From: Paenibacillus sp. FSL A5-0031
Lineage (GTDB): Bacteria > Bacillota > Bacilli > Paenibacillales > Paenibacillaceae
Assembly: GCF_001956295.1 (NCBI RefSeq)
Contig: NZ_MRTD01000002.1
Coordinates: forward strand, 188,501-252,500
DNA length: 64,000 nt
Reading direction: 5' to 3'
Made by a program: the position numbers and the translations under genes. A model generated the notes under the pieces. The model was not told the origin of the DNA. It searched no databases and worked only from the letters and a program-made list of their open reading frames with translations. Numbering within the stretch: position 1 is the first letter of the stretch; each line of letters begins with the position of its first letter. Below are positions 42,371-50,653 of the stretch, in pieces.

Positions 42371-44233
42371 ATGACATTTTTAACTCCAAAACGATTATTA
42401 AGCACTCGTCCCATCCTTTTCTTTTCATTTATCATGCTTCTCAAAAGCTATCTGGCTTGGATGGTCATTTTCGAGGATGGTTTTTCGTGGACTACTATTT
42501 TAAAAGAAATTCCGTTTGTCCTCATTGTTTATTGTCTCATAGAGTGGTTCGCTTCGAAACGTAAACTTATTTACTATTTAATAGCAAATCTAGTAATGAC
42601 ACTCATATTATTTGCCGTCATTATGTATTACAAGTATTACGGTGTAATTGTAACCTATCTCGCTCTAGAGCAGGTAAACCAAGTCACCGCGGTAAAAAAT
42701 AGCGTATTTTCACTGATGGACCCTTACTACTTGCTCATCTTTATCGACATTATCATTATGGCTGTGCTGTTGTTTAGACCTAAGAAAGCAGTGAATTGGA
42801 AGAAACAAAGCTCCGTTAAGGAAAGCAAACGACTTGTCCTTGCCCTGTTCAGCATTTCAATCGCGCTTTGCTTGTTCAACATTTTGCCTAACCGCGCCAG
42901 CATGAATGAGATCGTCAAAGCGGAGCAAATGGGTATACTCAATTACGAGGCTTATATGATTTTCAAGAACAAAACGATTGACTTTGTTGATCCAAACCAT
43001 ATTACGCAAGAAAAAATCGATTCCGTCAAAAAGATCGAAACACCTGGCGCTCCGCAGCTGTGGAAAACAGCAGCAGGCAAAAACGTCATCATTATTCAAA
43101 TGGAATCATTTCAAAACTTCCTCGTAAATTTGAAGATTGACGGAAAAGAGATTACGCCAAACATTAATAAGCTGGTCAACGAAAACTATTACTTCAAGCA
43201 TTTCTATCAGCAAGTCGGCCAAGGCAATACATCCGATGCGGAATTCGTTGTAAACACGTCTTTCTATATTCCGCCACGCGGTGCGGCAACGATGATTTAT
43301 GCCGACAAAGAGCTTCCGAGCTTGCCGAAACTGCTGAAAGCAAACGGCTATGATACAACTACGTTCCATACGAATGTTGTTGAGTTCTGGAATCGCGGCG
43401 AGCTTTACAAAGCGCTTGGTTTCGACCGTTACTACGATCAGAAGTTTTTTGGAGATGAAGATACCGTATTTTTTGGTGCTTCCGATGAGCAGCTTTACAA
43501 GAAAACAGCTGCTGAAATGTCACGCATGAGCGAGAATGGCAAACCATTTTATTCCCATGTTATTTCGATGACATCACATCACCCATTCACCATTCCTGCT
43601 GACAAATACAAAATGACGCTCCCTGAGCGTTATGAGAAAACTTTTGTTGGTGATTATATCCGTGCACAAAACTACGCTGACTTCGCACTTGGCGAATTCA
43701 TTGCAGATTTGAAGGAACGCGGCATTTGGGACAACAGCTTAATCTTGTTATACGGTGACCATCTCGGCCTTCCAGTGTACTCGCTGGATCGTGATGACAA
43801 AGCGCTTATGGCTGAAATTTATGGTCATGAATATAGCTACACCGATATGATCAACATTCCGCTCGTTGTTGCATCGACAGGCGTAACCGAAGGCAAAGTA
43901 TTCGATCAGCTTGGCGGTCAAGTTGACGTATTGCCTACGATCGCGAACATGCTTGGCATTTCCTTGGATGATCACATCCACTTCGGCCAAGACTTGTTTA
44001 ATCAGTCGTATAACGTATTGCCACAACGTTATTATCTCCCGACTGGATCATTCTTAAGCAGCAAAGAGCTATTCATGTCAGGCAGCGGATATGAGGACGG
44101 CAAGCACTATTCCTTAGCCGGAGACGGCATTACGGAGCAGGCTGCGACAGAAGATGAGTATCAGCGTGCATTAGAGCTCCTCAACTTATCTGACAGCTAT
44201 GTTAGCCAATTGCCTTCTTGGAAAACCAAATAA
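42371..44233 (+). CDS. ltaS: Lipoteichoic acid synthase (LtaS/YfnI family)
   Basis: A 620-aa membrane enzyme that polymerises glycerol phosphate from phosphatidylglycerol onto a glycolipid anchor. Five hydrophobic helices (about 10-180) are followed by an extracytoplasmic sulfatase-like domain (about 235-600). IIIQMESFQNF holds the first metal Glu, GQGNTSDAEF the catalytic Thr nucleophile, and YGDHLGLP the Asp-His metal pair. This fits LtaS and its paralogues YfnI, YqgS and YvgJ, which I cannot separate from sequence alone. Its own promoter and a strong terminator show a monocistronic unit. Confidence 0.93.
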   Translation: MTFLTPKRLLSTRPILFFSFIMLLKSYLAWMVIFEDGFSWTTILKEIPFVLIVYCLIEWFASKRKLIYYLIANLVMTLILFAVIMYYKYYGVIVTYLALEQVNQVTAVKNSVFSLMDPYYLLIFIDIIIMAVLLFRPKKAVNWKKQSSVKESKRLVLALFSISIALCLFNILPNRASMNEIVKAEQMGILNYEAYMIFKNKTIDFVDPNHITQEKIDSVKKIETPGAPQLWKTAAGKNVIIIQMESFQNFLVNLKIDGKEITPNINKLVNENYYFKHFYQQVGQGNTSDAEFVVNTSFYIPPRGAATMIYADKELPSLPKLLKANGYDTTTFHTNVVEFWNRGELYKALGFDRYYDQKFFGDEDTVFFGASDEQLYKKTAAEMSRMSENGKPFYSHVISMTSHHPFTIPADKYKMTLPERYEKTFVGDYIRAQNYADFALGEFIADLKERGIWDNSLILLYGDHLGLPVYSLDRDDKALMAEIYGHEYSYTDMINIPLVVASTGVTEGKVFDQLGGQVDVLPTIANMLGISLDDHIHFGQDLFNQSYNVLPQRYYLPTGSFLSSKELFMSGSGYEDGKHYSLAGDGITEQAATEDEYQRALELLNLSDSYVSQLPSWKTK

Positions 44234-44243
44234 TAAAAAAACT

Positions 44244-44293
44244 AAAAGGCTCCCCTTGAAGCGAATATCACGCTTCGAGAGGAGCCTTCTTTT
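44244..44293. terminator. Bidirectional terminator between ltaS and bcp
   Basis: AAGGCTCC(C)CT / AG(A)GGAGCCTT outer arms and GAAGCG/CGCTTC inner; TTCTTTT on plus, TTTTAG on minus. Confidence 0.9.
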
Positions 44294-44308
44294 ACGCAAA
44301 TGACAAAG

Positions 44309-44779
44309 CTAGCTGCTTTTTACCGCTTCAAGTACTTCCTTCACATGTCCATCCACGCTTACGCTGCGCCATTCCTTAACAAGCTTGCCCTGTTCATCAA
44401 GCAGGAAAGTCGAGCGCTCGATACCCATAAATTCCTCACCGTTCCAGCTCCGCAGCTTCCATACGCCGAACAGCTCCGAAACCGTATGCTCGGTGTCAGA
44501 CAGCAATAGGAATGGCAGCTCATGCTTGTCTACGAATTGCTCATGAGATGCAAGATCATCTGGGCTGATTCCAATTACCTCCGTGTTATTCGTACCGAAC
44601 TCGCCGTTAAAGTCACGGAAGTCGCATGATTCAGTCGTACAGCCAGGCGTCATATCGCGTGGATAAAAATAAATAACGAGCTTCTTGCCTGAGTAATCCG
44701 CAAGCTCTACATCTTTGCCATTGGATGCTTGCAGCTTGAAATTCGGGACCTGGTCCCCTACTTTTAAATGTTCTCCCAT
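44309..44779 (-). CDS. bcp: Thiol peroxidase of the Bcp/PrxQ class
   Basis: A 156-aa peroxiredoxin reducing H2O2 and organic hydroperoxides with thioredoxin. TPGCTTESCDFRDF (about 42-55) carries the peroxidatic Cys and, five residues on, the resolving Cys of the PrxQ type. YFYPRDMTPGC is the family active-site loop. GAGG lies about 9 nt before the ATG. Third gene after ansA and the VOC protein on the same strand. Confidence 0.94.
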   Translation of the reverse strand: MGEHLKVGDQVPNFKLQASNGKDVELADYSGKKLVIYFYPRDMTPGCTTESCDFRDFNGEFGTNNTEVIGISPDDLASHEQFVDKHELPFLLLSDTEHTVSELFGVWKLRSWNGEEFMGIERSTFLLDEQGKLVKEWRSVSVDGHVKEVLEAVKSS

Positions 44780-44793
44780 CGTTGAATGCTCCT

Positions 44794-45474
44794 CTACTTT
44801 TTATTTTCAATCAACAAGCCTTGCTCGCCTTCCACCAGGTACAGCTCACCCAGCCCGCGCACGGTCACATGTACCGGGAAGCTCTCTGCGGTTTTATTCG
44901 TAAAATGCCAGCGTCTTCCTTTTCCAACCACTATAAATATACCATTATCATCGCCGATTGGATTGAAATTGTCATTGCGCGTCCTATAGGTCATAATGCC
45001 AAGCTCTGCAAATTGATCGACTGCTGTAGGAACGTCACTGGTCGTTATGCCAATTTCACTGATACAAAGAATGTCTTGCTGCGGGTCAAAGGGACGCTCA
45101 ACACCGTTATCCATCGTATGGCGAGCAATCAGCTCTAAAATATTACCCGACGGGTCTTCAAAATAAACAGAATGCGAGTTCCATGATTCACTATACGACA
45201 CATCCTGACCTGCCTCCGTACCAATTGGAACAAGCGCTTCGATCCACTCTTTTGCTTCCTCGAGCTTATTCTCTGGAATCGTAAAGGCGAAATGATAACA
45301 ATACGCTTCAGCAGGTTGATCACCAGTCTCTTGGAAAGTCAGCTCGCTCCAGCCAACCTGAACGGTAAAGCTGTCCTTCTCGGAGCGAATAACCGGCAAT
45401 GCCAGCACATCCCTATAAAAAGACAAAATCCTTGCTGCTTTTTCTGTCAAAAGCACCAGCTTTTCTATAATCAT
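44794..45474 (-). CDS. VOC-family (glyoxalase/dioxygenase-like) protein
   Basis: A 226-aa protein. The N-terminal half (about 1-120) is a VOC module: ARILSFYRDVLALPVI and HSVYFEDPSGNILELIAR, with the acid metal ligand Glu in NILELIA. The C-terminal half (about 125-225) looks like a second, degenerate copy beginning ISEIGITTSDVPTAVDQF. Substrate unknown. The ATG at 45474 lies 1 nt after the ansA stop with GAGGTG just before, so it is coupled to ansA. Confidence 0.85.
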   Translation of the reverse strand: MIIEKLVLLTEKAARILSFYRDVLALPVIRSEKDSFTVQVGWSELTFQETGDQPAEAYCYHFAFTIPENKLEEAKEWIEALVPIGTEAGQDVSYSESWNSHSVYFEDPSGNILELIARHTMDNGVERPFDPQQDILCISEIGITTSDVPTAVDQFAELGIMTYRTRNDNFNPIGDDNGIFIVVGKGRRWHFTNKTAESFPVHVTVRGLGELYLVEGEQGLLIENKK

Positions 45475-45475
45475 T

Positions 45476-46534
45476 TTACACCTCATTATGTTCGTGATAT
45501 AAAACACTTTCCGTTACGAAAGCTTTTGCCTGTGCTTTATCATCGTATAAACCATATGCGAGCATGAGCTTAGTTATTGCAGCCTCAACCGACAGCTTCT
45601 CAATGACAATGGCACCCGCTTCAATAAGGCGCAGCGACGACGAATATAGGGCTGCCGAACGATCTCGGATCGGACATATGTATACATCGATGCCAAGCTT
45701 TTTACAGTTTGCAATAAACGCAGGAAGAGAGTACGGCCCTGCTTCTATTGCGCTTGCTGTACCCGAATGATGCAAATCATGGAGGATCGCCTTCGGCCGA
45801 ATCGTTGTAAAATCATACAACGAATAGTTCAAGCCCGGATATGGACGAATATAGACGATGCTGGAATCGAGCTTAAGAGTAGCCGGCTCCCATGCAAACG
45901 ACGCTTTAGGCTTGGTAATCAGCGCTTCCGGTCTTGGATTTCTCTCATGCTCCAGCCAGTTGAACACTCGGTCTGCCATCTTTCCGTACGGCACGCCATA
46001 GGGGCTGCCGAATTGATCCGTAAAGGACATCGCTTGCGTAACTCTAGTAGCTAAGTAAACAAGTGCATCCCCTTTGTCATCCTCGTAAACGACAAATACG
46101 CCCGGAAGCTGTGCATCCACTACAAAATCGATTGCATTTGCAAAATTACGGCGCCCATTGCTTCTTTCATCGGCAACCGGGTAATTGCTGGCGGTCAGCA
46201 CAATTGGAATTTTTGTATCTGCGAACAAATAACCGATCATCGCTGCGCTATATGCCAGCGTATCCGATCCATGGGTGATGACTATGCCTGCATACGATTC
46301 GGTATCTATTCCATGGACAGCCTCTGCAAGCGCGATCCAATCCTCGGTCGTCATATTTTCACTTAACAAGTTAAGCGGCTGTATCGCATCAATTCTAACA
46401 TCATCGCGCTGCTCAGCACTGTTGATATAATCATCTATAAGCGAATAAGATCCCGCGTCATTAACATCGATGCCGTTTCCCTGCTTTTTGCTTCCAATGG
46501 TCCCGCCTGTAAAAACAACCAATAACTGCTTCAC
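45476..46534 (-). CDS. ansA: L-asparaginase, type I
   Basis: A 352-aa amidohydrolase converting asparagine to aspartate and ammonia. VVFTGGTIGS holds the first catalytic Thr; ITHGSDTLAYSAAMIGY holds the second signature, with HGSDT in place of the common HGTDT. No signal peptide, so cytoplasmic. The start is GTG with AAGGAGG 7 nt upstream. It heads an operon with the VOC protein and bcp. Confidence 0.9.
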   Translation of the reverse strand: MKQLLVVFTGGTIGSKKQGNGIDVNDAGSYSLIDDYINSAEQRDDVRIDAIQPLNLLSENMTTEDWIALAEAVHGIDTESYAGIVITHGSDTLAYSAAMIGYLFADTKIPIVLTASNYPVADERSNGRRNFANAIDFVVDAQLPGVFVVYEDDKGDALVYLATRVTQAMSFTDQFGSPYGVPYGKMADRVFNWLEHERNPRPEALITKPKASFAWEPATLKLDSSIVYIRPYPGLNYSLYDFTTIRPKAILHDLHHSGTASAIEAGPYSLPAFIANCKKLGIDVYICPIRDRSAALYSSSLRLIEAGAIVIEKLSVEAAITKLMLAYGLYDDKAQAKAFVTESVLYHEHNEV

Positions 46535-46700
46535 AAATGTTCCTCCTTATTGTCTTGCAATCGCTATCCAGCGATAAAAAAAGATAACTTCTACTATCGT
46601 ATATGCGGCTCTGCACTCTGGTCAAGGCACAAGCGCTATCCTTACATGTTGCCCTGTGCAACTCGCTTCATACGAGATCACATCGCCTATTCATCCAATT

Positions 46701-46750
46701 AAAAAAGGAGGTGCTGGGCATTTGCAACTAACATGCCTTTAGCATCCTCC
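46701..46750 (-). terminator. Terminator of the solute-binding protein gene
   Basis: GGAGGatGCTaaaGGCAT / ATGCCcAGCacCTCC imperfect stem on the minus strand followed by TTTTTT, 7 nt after the stop. Confidence 0.8.
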
Positions 46751-46756
46751 ATTCAT

Positions 46757-48088
46757 TTAATCTCGCTCCTGCTTTCCTTGCTTCCGCCAAAAATCATCGA
46801 ATTGCTTAAGCAATTCCTCCGTAGAAATGACATTCATCAAATGTTGTCGACCCAAATCCGTTCCCATTTGAAAAAATTGACTATAATTTTTATAATAGCT
46901 CGGTTTTCTTACGCCCTGAAACCGATCAGGGTCATTTGCCATCAACATATAAGGAGCATACGGCCCTGTAGAATACTTTTCCTCTTCAATTGTATTGTTA
47001 TAGATGGATATAACGCCTGAGGCATCAGTAAAGGCACGATTGTTCTCAATCGAAGACAAATAGGAAATGAACTTCCAAGCCTCATCCTTATGCTTAGACT
47101 GGGAAGCAATCCCCCAGCCGGCTGCGCCAACGTTGTAATGGGAGATTCCATCAGGCCCTGTAGGCAAAGGGGCTGTTGCCCACTGGCTGCTCTCCAGCTT
47201 TTCCTTAATCATCTCTATCACGTCTGAGTCTTGGATAAGCAAGGCCGCATTGCCGTTCACAAACGCTTGAACCTGTTCATTAAAGCCCCAATCTATGGAC
47301 GCAGGATCTGAGATCTCTGTATAAATCTTCTTGTAAAGCTCAACAGCCTCTGCTGCCCGCTTGCCTGAGAATATCGTCGAGCCATCCGTATTAAACATGG
47401 AATCGCTTATATCGACATTCTCTCCGTTATAGTCCTGAACGATTGAAGACAACGTATTAACGGCACCACTCCCTCCGCGAAAGGAAAAGCCGTATATCCT
47501 CTCCATCGGCTTCGTCAATTGCTTGCCGACAAAGAAGAGCTGCTCCCATGTTTCTGGCACTTGCAGCGCCTTGGCATCGAACCAATCCTTGCGATAATAA
47601 AGCTGCACTTGATAAAGACTGCTCGGAATATAATAAGCAACATCGCCTGCATCTCTAGACATCAGCTTTGCATTATTGTTAAGCAGCATATAGTTGCTCC
47701 ATGATGAAATATAACTCTCCAAGCTGGTTATCAGACCACTTTCCGCAAGCTGATGTACCGTAACGTCCCGCACCTCAACAATATCAATCGCTTGGTTCTG
47801 CTCCAGCATCGTCAAGATCGTCTGATCAGCGGTCTCGTATTCTGACGTCACTCTCACAATCTCAATGGTTGGATTGTCGCGTTCAAATTGTTCGATTAAT
47901 TTGTCTAATTCCACTGTCCGCAGCGGCGTCATTAAACTCTCAACAATTTTTAAAGTCACCTTATTCGGAGCTGGTGTCTGTTCAAGCGGTTCCGGACTAT
48001 TTGGATTAAGCGTACAACCGCTTATGAAAGATATCATGATAATTAACGAGAGCGGGTATAGTGCTTTGCCCATTTGAGTGAGCTTCAT
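46757..48088 (-). CDS. ABC-type sugar-binding lipoprotein (family 1 solute-binding protein)
   Basis: A 443-aa lipoprotein. The signal ends in a lipobox ISGC (Cys about residue 25). A periplasmic-binding fold follows with VELDKLIEQFERDNPTI near the N-terminus, DIVEVRD, GNAALLIQDSDV and NVGAAGWGIASQSKHKDEAWKFI, typical of carbohydrate-binding SBPs. The ATG at 48088 has GGGAGGG 6 nt before it. No permease or ATPase genes are adjacent, so it is an orphan that may use permeases elsewhere, or act as a sensor for the neighbouring AraC-type regulator. Confidence 0.88.
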   Translation of the reverse strand: MKLTQMGKALYPLSLIIMISFISGCTLNPNSPEPLEQTPAPNKVTLKIVESLMTPLRTVELDKLIEQFERDNPTIEIVRVTSEYETADQTILTMLEQNQAIDIVEVRDVTVHQLAESGLITSLESYISSWSNYMLLNNNAKLMSRDAGDVAYYIPSSLYQVQLYYRKDWFDAKALQVPETWEQLFFVGKQLTKPMERIYGFSFRGGSGAVNTLSSIVQDYNGENVDISDSMFNTDGSTIFSGKRAAEAVELYKKIYTEISDPASIDWGFNEQVQAFVNGNAALLIQDSDVIEMIKEKLESSQWATAPLPTGPDGISHYNVGAAGWGIASQSKHKDEAWKFISYLSSIENNRAFTDASGVISIYNNTIEEEKYSTGPYAPYMLMANDPDRFQGVRKPSYYKNYSQFFQMGTDLGRQHLMNVISTEELLKQFDDFWRKQGKQERD

Positions 48089-48223
48089 AAATTCCCTCCC
48101 GATCAAAAAGTAATGATGCATAACCATTACTTTATTTATCGGCTACATGCGCTTCAATCAATACAGCTGACCTCTTCTTTTTTTTGCAGAATACCACAGA
48201 TAAAATCGAACGAGTGCCCTCAT

Positions 48224-49774
48224 TTATTGCGCGTAACTCATCAAATGCCTCACTGTCTCATCGATGAGCCCATCGTGGACGGTCGGATTATAGTTCAGCC
48301 GGTCGTGGTAGCCGATAAAGATACATCTTCTACGCGCATCCTTTTCCCTCAAGCGGCGCCAGCCCTCCTCCAGCTGATTGCAATAATCACGGGAAGCCTC
48401 CGCTGGTACGAGGAAGAGAACGCTGCTGCAGCCCAAATCAGCGATCTCCCTTAGTGAGCTCGTATCAAGAAATCCGATCTGGTGTGCCGACTTCGGATAG
48501 GTCATTTGCAAATCGTCATAAAAAAGATCCTTCATCTTGCGGCGGCGCGGGCCAAATATACGAAAGCCCGTTTTTCCGGCATGAACAATTAAGATAGGCT
48601 CATCGCCTAGACTATTTTTGAGCTGCTCACGCGCGTTTTGCACCTTCATCTCATAATAGGATAACCAGCGCTCTGCTACGGTGGACAAGCCTAATGCATT
48701 GCTTATCTCAAGCAGCCGCTCCTTCCAGGAATAAGCCTTCCAATCGAGCATTAGAACCGGAGCGATAGCCGAGCATGCCGCGTACATTTCCTCATCCAGC
48801 ATACCTGCCAATATGAGATCCGGCTCCGCTTCACGCAGCTGCTGAAGCACACGTTCATGCTGATGAGTGCTCAGCCGAATAAAAGACAAGCAAGTAGGCA
48901 TGCCGATAGCTGATAGGTCGCCCGCGAACACAGATACAAGCGTGGCTACTCGTTTCTTCGCAAGCTGAGCATATTCCGTAGGAGCCAGTCCCATATGTTT
49001 CTTAAATAGCCGGCTAAAATAGTACTCGTCAGGATAGCCGACGGAATGGGCTACGTCGACGATGGAAGAGGACGTACCCGAGAGCATGCGCATAGAAGCA
49101 TCGAGCCTCAGCTTGGTCATATATTTAAGCGGTGTAAGTCCTGTATAACTGCGAAAGGCTTGATAAAAACGGCTTGTACTCACCCCTGAGGATCTTGCGA
49201 GCTCCTCCATATCCATCGGTGTGCTTAACTGCTCAATCATAAACTGCTTGGCTTGCTCGACGTAGCCAATTAAATCAGCTTCGGTCTCTCTCGGCTGCTG
49301 GACAGACTGAATGAGCGCAGCGACCATTGCATATAGCTGTGATTGCAGCTGATAGTATAAAACCACATCATCAGTACCGCAGTCGCTTTGAAAGTCCTGA
49401 AGCCAGCTTCTCGCCTGCGGCAGCCTCAGCAGTTTTAATCCCATACTGTCTCGGTAGGGTAGCATCTCCGCACCTGCTGCTGTCGAACCGCTTCGGAAGC
49501 GAATAAGTACGATTTCAGCTAGATGGTTGCCCTCATTAAGCAGCGTACATTCACAATGGGACGGAATGAGAAACAGCTCACCGCCAACGGCTTTTTTAGT
49601 CGTGTGCTGCCCCTTCTTCACAATGGAAACCTTTATTTTATGTTGAAGCACAAACGCAAAGCATTGCTCCTCTCTATTGTTCAACTGCATATGCTGCAGC
49701 GACGGGAGCTTAACTTCCTCCGTGCCAATATAGAACATTTCACCGTACTTTGTTTGATTCGGTTGCTGCGACAT
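48224..49774 (-). CDS. AraC-family regulator fused to a FecB/TroA-like binding domain (Btr-like)
   Basis: A 516-aa regulator. The N-terminal cupin-like part covers about 1-140. The AraC HTH (about 170-265) reads MEELARSSGVSTSRFYQAF and DVAHSVGYPDEYYFSRLFKKHMG. The C-terminal 230 residues resemble a siderophore-binding domain: PTCLSFIRLS, EPDLILAGMLDEE and GFLDTSSLREIADL. B. subtilis Btr has this layout and binds bacillibactin to activate its uptake genes. A near-consensus Fur box lies about 50 bp upstream. No siderophore transport genes are in the window, so the target is elsewhere. Confidence 0.87.
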   Translation of the reverse strand: MSQQPNQTKYGEMFYIGTEEVKLPSLQHMQLNNREEQCFAFVLQHKIKVSIVKKGQHTTKKAVGGELFLIPSHCECTLLNEGNHLAEIVLIRFRSGSTAAGAEMLPYRDSMGLKLLRLPQARSWLQDFQSDCGTDDVVLYYQLQSQLYAMVAALIQSVQQPRETEADLIGYVEQAKQFMIEQLSTPMDMEELARSSGVSTSRFYQAFRSYTGLTPLKYMTKLRLDASMRMLSGTSSSIVDVAHSVGYPDEYYFSRLFKKHMGLAPTEYAQLAKKRVATLVSVFAGDLSAIGMPTCLSFIRLSTHQHERVLQQLREAEPDLILAGMLDEEMYAACSAIAPVLMLDWKAYSWKERLLEISNALGLSTVAERWLSYYEMKVQNAREQLKNSLGDEPILIVHAGKTGFRIFGPRRRKMKDLFYDDLQMTYPKSAHQIGFLDTSSLREIADLGCSSVLFLVPAEASRDYCNQLEEGWRRLREKDARRRCIFIGYHDRLNYNPTVHDGLIDETVRHLMSYAQ

Positions 49775-49820
49775 GCGCGCTCACATCCTTAATAAACAAT
49801 ATTATTTTATAAATTGTAAA

Positions 49821-49840
49821 TAATAATAATTATCATTGTC
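49821..49840. promoter_or_regulatory. Fur box upstream of the Btr-like regulator
   Basis: TAATAATAATTATCATTGTC matches the Fur consensus TGATAATnATTATCA at all but one defined base and extends it with TTGTC. It lies 47 bp upstream of the regulator start, implying induction in iron starvation. Confidence 0.78.
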
Positions 49841-49964
49841 AATGCTGTAAGTAGAGTAAGCTTATTCCAAATGACAGCTGATGAGCGATCTCTTATGTTT
49901 CACTTCACCCTCAAGCATTGAAAAACAGAAGCTTTCCTTATCATAAAGATCGAGGTGACTTAAC

Positions 49965-50582
49965 TTGAAGATGTCTACTAACGATGTTTCCAAAGAGCAT
50001 CATCAACATAGCAAGGAAGAGCCTAAAGTCAATCCGCGCAGCAGCAAGCGTTATTTTGGCCGCGGCGGCGTGAAGGTTGCACTTATGAAGCTCCTCGTCG
50101 ACCAGCCAATGCACGGCTACCAGATGATGAAGGCTTTAGAGGAGCAGTCTGGCGGCCTTTATGTACCCAGTGCCGGCTCCATTTATCCCACGCTTCAGAT
50201 GCTTGTGGGATCCGGCTTCGTCTCCGTTCAGTTAGAGGATGGCGCCAAAAAAGTCTATAAAATTACCGAGCAAGGTCGTGCAGCATTGCAGCTGCTTCCT
50301 GAAAAAACAAAACATAATAACGCCGAGGGCGGCAGCCCATCACTAAAAGCCGAATCGTTCCGGTATGAGAAAATTCGGATTAAGCTTGGATTATCGATCG
50401 AATCCTTTAATCTGCTTAAGCTGGTAACACGCGCCGAACAAGAAGCATCCGCGAGCAAAGAGCAAGCAGAAGAGCTGCAGCGTCTGTTAACTGAGCAGCA
50501 GCAGCAAATCAGCGCCTTTCTTGATGGGTCCGTGCAAAATGCGAATGCAGCTATGGTTCCATACGAAATGGCCGGACGTTAA
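49965..50582 (+). CDS. PadR-family transcriptional regulator
   Basis: A 205-aa regulator. An N-terminal acidic/basic tail (about 1-30) precedes the PadR winged helix (about 35-110): MKLLVDQPMHGYQMMKALEEQSGG, SAGSIYPTLQMLVGSGF and KKVYKITEQGRAAL. A helical C-terminal region (about 125-195) with AEQEASASKEQAEELQRLL would dimerise. I take the TTG at 49965, 7 nt after GAGGTG; an ATG two codons on is 13 nt away. It converges with the MarR-MMPL operon, so its target is uncertain. Confidence 0.87.
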   Translation: MKMSTNDVSKEHHQHSKEEPKVNPRSSKRYFGRGGVKVALMKLLVDQPMHGYQMMKALEEQSGGLYVPSAGSIYPTLQMLVGSGFVSVQLEDGAKKVYKITEQGRAALQLLPEKTKHNNAEGGSPSLKAESFRYEKIRIKLGLSIESFNLLKLVTRAEQEASASKEQAEELQRLLTEQQQQISAFLDGSVQNANAAMVPYEMAGR

Positions 50583-50592
50583 GTAACAAGAA

Positions 50593-50643
50593 AAGGGTTA
50601 TCGCATAGGTCTTTGTCATGTACCAAAGACCCTCGATAACCCT
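50593..50643. terminator. Bidirectional terminator
   Basis: AGGGTTATCG / CGATAACCCT outer arms and GGTCTTTG/CAAAGACC inner arms: a near-perfect cruciform-like stem between PadR (plus) and MMPL (minus). Confidence 0.9.
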
Positions 50644-50653
50644 GCTTTATTAA

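Noticed and set aside
42307..42564. 85-aa frame overlapping the ltaS start
   Set aside because: Out of frame with ltaS and without a good RBS; a short leader peptide cannot be excluded but is unsupported.
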